Of a stretch of 64,000 nt of DNA, positions 56,110-64,000 are shown in pieces. A program made the translations under genes and the position numbers. Position 1 is the stretch's first letter. Every line of letters begins with the position of its first letter. The DNA is from Oasisia sp. SBJ-2009 (taxonomy: Eukaryota > Annelida > Polychaeta > Sabellida > Siboglinidae): contig OZ024861.1 in assembly GCA_964017155.1 (NCBI GenBank), positions 26,382,128 through 26,446,127 of the forward strand, in the 5' to 3' direction. The notes under the pieces are model-generated. The model worked only from the letters and a program-made list of their open reading frames with translations, ran no database searches and was not told the DNA's origin.

Positions 56110-57935
56110 CGTTTGCACTTTGGAGGTTGTATAAAACACAATATTTAAATTACATAGTAATGTATGTACACAATAAGATCATGTTTAGTAATAATATGTA
56201 AACGGTAGCTGTAAAAGCAAATAAATAAAAAACATTGCACAGGCAGAGGTAGAGACTGTGATAAGTCTGTCAACTATTGATTTTCTGTGGCTGATTCAAA
56301 TACTTGATGGAGGATGGAATGAAGGATTAAAGGGCACGCTGGGGTTTTACAGTTGGCATTCTGTACCTCCTTCCAGAGGCGAGAAGGTCGTTATGGTCTT
56401 GTAAGAAGTGGGTGGAGTCAGATAAGATTTCCGTTGCCATTTGCAGTGTTCTTGACTTGTCTAATTGCTACAGACTGGTATTGGGTGTACAACATCCAAC
56501 GATCTGGCAAGAAATGGTGTATATTCTGTTTAATTTGTATCTGTTTTTGGCTGATAGGTTTCCTCACCAGCAAATAAGACCGAAAGGCATAAAATATTCC
56601 ACAAATGAATCGCAATCGTGGAACACAGTATTCAATTCAGAAACCATATACCCACCCGTATGTCACATCCCTGCTCCTCTAAATGTGCAGTTACCAACTG
56701 GCTTGCATATAAATATATGTAAATGTACCTTCTGAATGTGTGTGTGCCATAACGAGCCTGCCATCCCATCACAGTCAAGTTATTAGCTTGTTACACATAA
56801 ATTCTTCAGTACGCGGTTTTATCGGAAGTGTGAATGTATACTATTATGACACTAGTGATCTATTCGCATTGTTTCACCAGTGGCTCAGGCATTGTATGCA
56901 CAGTACCAGGAGCTGAAGTCAAGGCCACTAAACAAGCAGTTCTATAGGGCAAATTGATGTTTCACTGTAAATGCTGCATGAGACTAAAGTAGAGTCGATT
57001 TTAGTTCCATTTGTCTATGCGATATATTGTTTGATCTTTACTTCGTAGTTTCATGATTTATGGATGTGTTGAGTACCAATACAGTGTTAATTGATTCAAT
57101 CAATGCTAGATACCTAAAAATATTCGATGTGGATATATTAATACATTAATTTACTTCGATATATTGAATATCTATAGCACTAAGCCAACGCTCAATCCTG
57201 TTATGTTGACATACCTTCTTCATAATAGCATGATTGTGTGTCAGTGACAATACAGATTGAATATCAAGCCACTGCACAAAATAAGCATTCAATATAATTA
57301 GTGAATACTCTTGTAAAAGTCTGACATGGCTAACATGCCTAAAGCACTTTTCATTATTAAATTATTAATAATAAGTACTGGATAGCAGTAATCAGAAAAC
57401 TAGCTACAACATAATAATAACGCTTAGGAATTTCAATGTCACAATCATGGAAGAAAGAGGATTAGGATACTCACAAAAGTAATCATAAAAGTAATCACGA
57501 TTAGATTCCAAAGTAAATCGTACTCGTAGTCAGCTACACATTTATTCGGAGTAATCATACTCCTAAATGAAATATATGATATCTTACAATTTTCTTTTAA
57601 AAAATCGTTGTGAATTACTTTGTGCACGCTTACACGCTCGATGCAAAATAGATCAATAAGCCCTAAATACTTTGAACTATATATTATTGTGACTTTGTAA
57701 TAATTAAGCACTATATTTGGCAAATCATTGGTACAATTAATTAATTATGACGTAAGTAAAATGTTGACAGTGCTAGTGGAGATCATATACATGTCATATG
57801 TACTGCTGCCAATTAGTGTGATACTTATTTCAACATCTTCAAATATCTTCAGGGCCAATAAATGGTTTATCGTGTTTGAGTCTTATTACTGTTATGCTGA
57901 ACTTGTTTGTTTCTATAAACATGAGACTCATTATC
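56110..57935. repeat. Segmental duplication block A, copy 2
   Basis: Colinear with 48546-51035 (see that entry), beginning GCACTTTGGAGGTTGTATAA and losing similarity after TATAAACATGAGACTCA. The first 550 bp are the second LINE 3' fragment on the minus strand (SYLLVRKPISQKQIQIKQNI and similar). Frames at 57445-57723 and 57728-58078 are AT-rich and have no family. Confidence 0.8.
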
Positions 57936-58129
57936 TGTTCAGTAATCCTCGATTCTGTCTTTTATGTGCTGTAGTTGGCTTTGTTGTTGTTCATGAAATA
58001 TTGTTTGCTTGGGCGATGGAGTTGGTCTTTTTAAGTAGCGCATTCGCGAGATTTTATCAATCATTCAATAAACAATAATAAGTCTATGGGACATACTTGT
58101 GAACAGACAGCGGTGTGTAGATATTGTAG

Positions 58130-58290
58130 AGACGCGTAGAGACGCTGGTTGGCTCTCAGGCCATATATAATATAAAAATAATATAAAATATAATATAAAA
58201 ACAAAAATACGGATATATTTTATCATGTACTATTAAAAGTACTGAACATTATGTTGATATTCATACACAAATAAACATAAATATAAATTT
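58130..58290 (-). repeat. Inverted copy of the TAF13-upstream repeat
   Basis: AGAGACGCTGGTTGGCTCTC AGGCC here is the complement of GGCCTGAGAGCCAATCAGCG TCTCT at 31064-31088, and AT-rich similarity continues for over 100 bp on the same side. The CCAAT core is changed at one base (GCCAACCAG on the minus strand). Confidence 0.6.
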
Positions 58291-58639
58291 GTTATGAGTA
58301 CGTTTCAAATTTCCCAGATTTCCTCTCTAAATCATTGTTTATACCAGTTCGATCCAAAAAACGGGTTTCTCTTCTCTGAGCTACTTATCGCAGTATGACA
58401 CTCCTATCTGCAAGTGAGTGTGATGCGGTTGAAGCTATCTACAGTGTATAACACTTACAAGCGAAGTTTCGGGGTTTATAGGCATGATTTCATATCATTT
58501 TATGGGCGATGTTTTTCAGAAAAATGTGTCGCTAAAATAGAATGTGGTGAACGTATTCTCATGACACGAAACAATTTTGCCAGCTCCCTCTACATGTTTT
58601 AGTTTTACCAAATTGGGTTATTATCGGTCGGCCTGAGTC

Positions 58640-58935
58640 AAACTTATCATATGAGTCGAAGCTCACATGAACATCAAAAATCCACAAAATCGGCGTATCA
58701 AAATAATTACTCAACCGAGACAGCTCTAGTAAAAGCCCAGAACGACATTGCGAAACACTTTGATCAGAAACGTGTAGTGGTCTTGCTCATGCCAAATATG
58801 TCCAGTGCGTTTGATGTTATTATATGGCATATTATAATAACAATAGTAATAGTTTATATTTATAAAGCGCAGTATCCAATATGCACTATCCAATATGCGC
58901 TGCACAATAAAACTCAAGCTACTCAATGTGTGTTA
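58640..58935 (+). pseudogene. Reverse transcriptase fragment of a LINE, followed by LINE tail sequence
   Basis: SAYQNNYSTETALVKAQNDI and KRVVVLLMPNMSSAFDVI (58690-58820) match the RT segment around the first catalytic Asp in CR1/L2-like LINEs (SAYRRxHSTETALxKVxNDI; VVLLLLDLSAAFDTID); that Asp reads Asn here (MPNMSSAFD). It ends abruptly in TTATAATAACAATAGTAATA and TTTATAAAGCGCAGTATCC, a reversed LINE 3' tail of the kind also seen at 59090-59120. Confidence 0.65.
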
Positions 58936-59084
58936 TAAAAAAACTATAAAACAACAACGTTCATATATAAATATAGAACACGTTAAATTAGACATACTAA
59001 AACTGTTAATAAAAACCAAAAATAGAAGAAACGTGATAAATAAAAGCTAATAATTACTCTATTTATATACGCCCCGGATTTAAT

Positions 59085-59650
59085 ATTTAATAATATTTAT
59101 TATTTATAAAGCGCAATATCCAAACATGCTCAAAGCGAAATATTATTATTATTAAAACGAACAGCGAGTTGAAATACGTCAAAAGGTGTAGTAATAAGAC
59201 AGCTGTCGCGGGAGCCGCTACGAGCGCTGCACCACACCCACTGGTGATTTGATGCGATTCTATATCTTCAGGACACAATAATGTTTCGATCGACACGGCA
59301 GCTTCGATTTGTGCGTTTGAGTGCCTTTCTGCACGCCGAGAAATATTCGCAGCACTTAATAGCAGTGGGCAGTGCATTAATATAACCAAGATCCAACCAC
59401 ATGAAATGACTGGTCACCGAAACTGACATAATGCTAAAGCGTTCTCAACGCTCGTTATATTGGTGTGATTGTACTGCAGAAGTCTTGGGTTTGATGCGAT
59501 CCTATGTCAATAGCAAGACACAATATGTCTGGGTCGACCCCACAACTGCAGTTGAGCACATGTAAGTTGCGGTATGCCACTAGGACCTGTGCTTGGTCCG
59601 AAACTGTTTTGCCCGTACGTCTAGACAATTTGATATGCATAGCGAAAGTA
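59085..59650 (-). repeat. LINE-tail-like block and two diverged copies of an unknown motif
   Basis: ATTTATAAAGCGCAATATCC (59100-59120) is a CR1/L2-type tail in reverse. Two related minus-strand phrases, ETLLCPEDIESHQITSGCG (about 59250) and DPDILCLAIDIGSHQTQDFC (about 59490), appear to be diverged copies of one element about 240 bp apart. Not identified. Confidence 0.3.
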
Positions 59651-59754
59651 TTTTTGTTCTAACCGCGGTTATGTAGTCGATACCCGTAATTTATCAATGC
59701 TAATCTTAATTAAAATGTCATTACTCAAGATCTTCAAGTGGAATAGTATAGAAA

Positions 59755-60058
59755 TACGACGATATAAAATAAATAAATAAATAAAATAAACTTATATAGC
59801 GCCAAATCTAGCTTAAAAACTATTCAGGGCGCTTTACATGTACATGATAACATGTTCTTAAAACGAATTACCCAAATGTATAACTAAAACAAAATTAACT
59901 GTATATTATATAAAAGTGCATAAAGACAGACTAATAAAAACATTATAAATAAATAAATAAATAAATATAGAAAGGCTAAAAAAAAAAATACACAAGGTCA
60001 TTTAGGCAGAAGTAATGTTCTCTTCGACGCATTGTCTCTTCATTTAATTATTTATGCA
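59755..60058 (-). mobile_element. 3' UTR and tail of the 60-63 kb LINE
   Basis: On the minus strand the element runs through a GCGCCCTGAATAGTTTTTAAG ...GGCGCTATATAAGTTTATTT block and ends in (ATTT)n at about 59765-59790, the tandem tail expected for CR1/L2-like retrotransposition. A second (AAAT)n run lies at 59945-59965. Confidence 0.65.
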
Positions 60059-63000
60059 TCAGCCAAAGTATTGGTTAAAATAGAGCGTCTTTAAGGCATT
60101 CTTAAAAGAGTTCTCATTGCACAGTTCTCTTATTGAGAACGGTAGTCTGTTCCACAGGTCCGGAGCAGCTGCGGGGAAACTCGCATCTCCAGCTTTGCAA
60201 TTTGTTTGAGGTCTTTTAAGCTGTTTGGTTCCCTCTGAGCGAAGTGCTCTGGTTGGCGTGTAGATGCAAATAAGGTCACGCAAGTACACTGGTCCACGAC
60301 AGTTGACCGCTCTGTGGACGAGTAACATTATTTTGTGATGTTGGAGTATTTTGGTACGCGCATGATCAGTCTAGCGGCAGTATTTTGAAGACGCTGTAGT
60401 CTGGCAAAGTCCTTGTCAACTGTGCCATATAGAAGAGAATTACAATAGTCAAGCCTTGATGTCACGAGTGCGTTGACCACCAGGTTTTTCACTTTATCAA
60501 CGGCTTGGATGAGTGCACCACCAACACTGATGCTAAGTTCTTTAATTAATTTCTTTGCGGATACAGGCACAATCGGAAGGAACTCAGTTTTTTGATCATT
60601 TACTTTGAGATAATTTGAGGTGAGCCACTCTCGAATGTCCATTATGCAGTCTTGAAGACGTCGTATAGCTTCGGATAGTGATGTAGGATTGAGATCAAAC
60701 GTATGCATCAATTGCAGGTCGTCAGCGTAGTGGTGAAACTTGACGCCGTGTCTTCTGATGACATCGCCGACTGGTTGGACATACAATGAGAACAGTGCTG
60801 GGCCCAGCACGGATCCCTGCGGCACTCCTGTGGTACACGTGTAGTTTTCTGATGTAGCCTGACCAATCACAACCCTCTGTTTGCGGTCCTGCAGATAGGA
60901 TGCAACCCACCGTAGGGCGTAACCCTGAATACCATAACGCTTGCTGAGCCGATTGAGTAGTATGGTGTGGTCAATTGTGTCGAAAGCTGAACTCAGGTCA
61001 AGTAGGACAAGCAGAGTACCTTTCTTGCGATCCAAGGCCGCCCGGATATCGCTGCAGACTCTCAACAAGGCGGTTTCTGTTGAATGTAGTCTTCGATATG
61101 CGGACTGGAATGGTTCGTTCAGGTTTTGTGAATCAAGATGATCAGACAATCGCAGAGCAACGACCTTTTCAATAACCTTGGATAGATGAGAGAGAGTGCT
61201 AACGGGTCGATAGTTACGTAGAATATCACGGTCTAAAGACGGCTTCTTTAATAATGGGTGAACACAGGCCATCTTTAGAGCAGATGGCATTGTCCCTTCC
61301 TCCAATGACTTATTAGTAATAGCGGCGATGACCGGCACCAATGATGACAGGCACTGCTGAATCTGTTTGCGTGGCAGCGGATCAAGTTCACAGGTCTTAG
61401 TTAGACCTAACACAAACCTTTCTATTTCTACATCAGATGTGGGGTCGAACGAAACGAGTGGTTCTGTGAAGCATGTTTTCTCTACCAGTGGTGGGTTTAA
61501 AGAGCGCGGCACTTCTAGCTCTGCCCGAATCATTCGCACTTTCTCACTGAAGTGTTGTGCAAACTTGCTACAACCATCTTCAGTGGAGCAAAATTCTGGG
61601 TAGATGGCCTTCTGTTTAGCTCCAAAAGACCTGACAAGCCGGAACATCGACTTGTTGTCAGCTCCCTGCAGTGTGTCCTGGTAGTATTTACACTTTGCCT
61701 TGGCTATGCAGGCCGTTGACGTATTTCGGGCCTCAACATAGAGCTGGCGGTGAACTTCGAGTTTGGTCGACCTCCAGCGATGCTCACACTGGCGCTTCTT
61801 CTCTCTAGCTTCTTTCACATCGTTGGTGTACCACGGACATGGCCTAACCCTTCGCCTCAATCTGTTCGTGATTGGGGCGTGTTTTTCAAGGACCGTCCGG
61901 AGAACTGTGTCATAGTCTTTAACCATCTCTTGAGTGTTTTCAAGATGCCTTTGCAGCAGTTGTTGACACTGGTAGGCAATGTCATCCGCGAAATGTTCAC
62001 TTTGCAGCTGACGAAAGTCTCTGACAGGAACATTACCAGGGGGCATGGACGGTCTGTGCATTGCTAGCACACAGTCAATGCAGTGGTGATCAGCTATTGA
62101 CATAGGCTTTACTGTAACTGATGCCACTGATTGGTCAACAGCCCGACTGATCACGAGGTCGAGGATGTGTCCGTGTATATGTGTCGGAGTTTTCACATGT
62201 TGAATTAAACCAAATGTATCTAATAGATCAATTAGTTTGTCAGCCTTTGAAGGGTCATCGTAATGGATATTAAAATCACCGACAACTATTGCTGGCACAA
62301 CAGATAGTGTAAAGGCATTGAATAACGTTTCTAGTTCAGTTATGAAATCGGTGAGAGTGCCCGAGTTCTTGGTTGACACAGGTGGATGGTACACAACGTA
62401 AACATCGAAAGGGCGTACGTTGGTTCCCGTGAGGCGAGCACGCAGTAGTTCCATGTGTTTAAAACATGGCGATGCGAGTAGTTTGCACGAGTATGTTTCA
62501 CGATGAAGTAGACCGACACCACCGCCTCTGCCGCGCTGCCTTGGCACATGGACGAAACTGTAGCCGTCAGGAGCAAGTTCAGTGATAATAGCTGAATCAC
62601 CACCTCGCTTCAGCCACGTCTCGGTGATTGCAAGAATATCGATGTCGTCATCACGGACATATTCATTAATCAGCATCGTTTTGTTCCTGACACTCTGCGC
62701 ATTCATTAAAACAATACGTATCTGCTCTCCTGTCACTGCTGGTGGCACTGCTGTCGTCCCCGCTGACGCCGCTGATGTCATCGCTGCTGACGCCGGTGAT
62801 GCCGTCCCCGCTGACGCCGTTGATGCCGTCCCCGCTGACGCCGCTGATGTCGTCGCTGCTGAAGCCGCTGGTGCCGTCGCTGCTGACGCCGCTGACGCTG
62901 TCGCCGCTGACGCTGTCGCCGCTGACGCTTTCGCTGCTGTCGCCGTCACTGCAGACACTGTAACCTGGTGATCAGCCTTGATCAATGCCAGGTTTGTACA

Positions 63001-63324
63001 GTTCACGCTGCATTGCCGCCAAACGAGTGCAGCGCTTGGTCGATGTCCAGTTATCTGGCGTATTGGGTGTTGCTTGTTACGACCTGCCCTGCACCCACGG
63101 GTGAATGCAGAAATACCCGCCTTCTTAATTACCGTAAACAATGCATGGGGCAGCACAGGCTTGCGACCAGTGACAGAAGCAATGTCATGGCTGAACAATT
63201 CCTGACGAGTGTAGGTTATCGCAGCTCTTGGTATAGGTGCAACAATCGTGTAAAAGTCCCGAAATACGCTCACAGGATAGAAACTTCGCATTTCGGCACA
63301 ATACAGTCCAGTTCTGCGTAGCAT
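60059..63324 (-). pseudogene. Near full-length CR1/L2-like LINE ORF2 with two internal deletions
   Basis: Main frame 60328-63324, 998 codons. Residues ~125-195 are an Ala/Ser/Thr tract from a GCTGACGCC-type repeat. The endonuclease (~200-430) keeps its blocks: LMNAQSVRNK, ITETWLKR, VVGDFNIHYDD, HILDLVISR, SIADHHCIDC. RT (~690-900) keeps YRPVSTLSHLSKVIEK, LDLSSAFDTIDH, GVPQGSVLGP and HHYADDLQL. Two defects: about 40 residues are missing in frame between DKVKNL and VNALVTSRLDYCNSLL, and after KYSNIT a deletion with frameshift removes the PxLxxLHWLPV segment; the terminus continues in another frame at 60059-60328 (LLVHRAVNCRGPVYLRDLI, DLWNRLPFSIREL, FKNALKTLYF). The element would encode endonuclease and RT for target-primed reverse transcription. 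Few other lesions, so it was recently active. Confidence 0.88.
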
Positions 63325-63721
63325 TATAAAACTAACTATGAAACCTCAGGTGTGTAATAAAAACATTAACAGCATAAAATCACATCTAAAACGAGCATTC
63401 CATAAATCGCTGCCACTGTCGGCGCTTTGCATTCTGGATCTGAAAATAGTACTTTCATAAATGTTTAATATATCAAACATTGCACTCGAATAGTGTATTT
63501 CATAATTCAGACGTTTGCATCTCTACCAAGTCTTCCTTCTAATACCATTCACTTCCACCATTATCATGACCAGATTCAAGTACGGAAAGTGACGTCATTC
63601 GTCCCTAGCTCCTTTCATGGTTTAGGTCTTGCAGCAGTGCCCCGCCAAAACGTCACATCCGCCTCCCCGTCATGTCGATGTCACAGCACCTTAACTTGAT
63701 GCATGGGGAGTTCACACTCAC
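63325..63721. other. Flank of the LINE, no gene seen
   Basis: No ORF or motif beyond a 68-codon frame without similarity. May include the 5' UTR of the LINE. Confidence 0.45.
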
Positions 63722-63809
63722 ACGCACACGCACACGCACACGCACACGCACACGCACACGCACACGCACACGCACACGCACACGCACACGCACACGCACA
63801 CGCACACGC

Positions 63810-63853
<44 letters not shown>
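63722..63853. repeat. (CACACG)n then (CA)n microsatellite
   Basis: About 16 units of the hexamer complementary to the GTGTGC array at 49 kb, then about 18 CA dinucleotides. Confidence 0.96.
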
Positions 63854-63857
<4 letters not shown>

Positions 63858-64000
63858 GAGATATTTGTCTTACACAGTGTTGGTGCTAGAATGGCGGCTA
63901 CGCTTATGGAAGTATTGTATTTCACCAACTGGCCTTTACTTTATACAATGTGCGGTTACTGCTTATTGTGAATTAGTAGCTGGTGCGGTGAGCGATGAAT
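63858..64000 (+). repeat. Segmental duplication block B, copy 2, cut by window edge
   Basis: ATTTGTCTTACACAGTGTTG ...GCGGTTACTGCTTATTGTGA ATTAGTAGCTGGTGCGGTGA GCGATGAAT matches 51140-51285 almost base for base. In copy 1 the TLR start codon follows about 845 bp later. Confidence 0.85.

Noticed and set aside
55236..56201. Open frames of about 270-320 codons (RPSV, GRTD, PPAR repeats)
   Set aside because: Translation of the TCCG/CCCG array, with no sensible flanking coding sequence.
57728..58078. 116-codon plus-strand open frame after duplication block A copy 2
   Set aside because: AT-rich, hydrophobic, not conserved in the paralogous block at 50.9-51.0 kb.
62582..62971. Ala/Asp-rich plus-strand open frame
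   Set aside because: Antisense shadow of the Ala/Ser repeat in the LINE ORF.

Overview
This is nuclear DNA from an animal. Genes are intron-split with GT/AG junctions, there is no operon structure, and most of the window is intergenic sequence full of microsatellites, minisatellites, non-LTR retrotransposons, SINE heads, foldback elements and a long-TIR DNA transposon. Gene content (a TIR-domain Toll-like receptor, TAF13, a KY-type/dynein-stalk protein, an NXPE/PC-esterase-like protein) and the repeat types suggest a non-vertebrate, probably a lophotrochozoan or invertebrate deuterostome. I cannot name the species.

Layout. 0-13.8 kb: intergenic, with minisatellites, a (GGAC)n array and two LINE remnants (5.5-5.9 kb +, 10.9-12.0 kb -). 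13.8-18.0 kb (+): a six-exon gene joining a kyphoscoliosis-peptidase-type C-terminal domain to a dynein heavy-chain stalk/microtubule-binding domain; exon phases are consistent throughout. 18.3-19.6 kb: a 73-bp satellite and microsatellites. 20.0-21.5 kb (-): a 508-residue PC-esterase-like type II membrane protein. 22-31 kb: microsatellites, a foldback element, a broken LINE (25.0-26.5 kb), an orphan signal-peptide exon (27.1 kb, -) and a decayed transposon ORF (30.0-30.7 kb, -). 31.3-36.3 kb (+): TAF13 in five exons. Its last two introns are filled by minisatellites whose units imitate the downstream intron/exon junction. 37-40.6 kb: THAP9-like transposase debris, a foldback element and a dispersed repeat with CTCF-like motifs. 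41.7-45.4 kb: a 3.64-kb DNA transposon with ~300-bp inverted repeats and a broken ORF ending in an eight-cysteine cluster. 48.5-64 kb: an apparent tandem segmental duplication around a Toll-like receptor gene (52.1-54.8 kb, +). The upstream blocks recur at 56.1-57.9 kb and at the right edge, which predicts a second receptor copy just outside the window. The second unit is interrupted by a near full-length but defective CR1/L2-like LINE (60-63.3 kb, -).

The genes do not form one pathway: TAF13 is basal transcription, the TLR is innate immunity, the PC-esterase-like protein is probably Golgi or secretory, and the KY/dynein-stalk protein is presumably cytoskeletal. The items most worth following are the KY-dynein stalk architecture, the splice-junction-mimicking minisatellites in TAF13, and the tandem TLR duplication.
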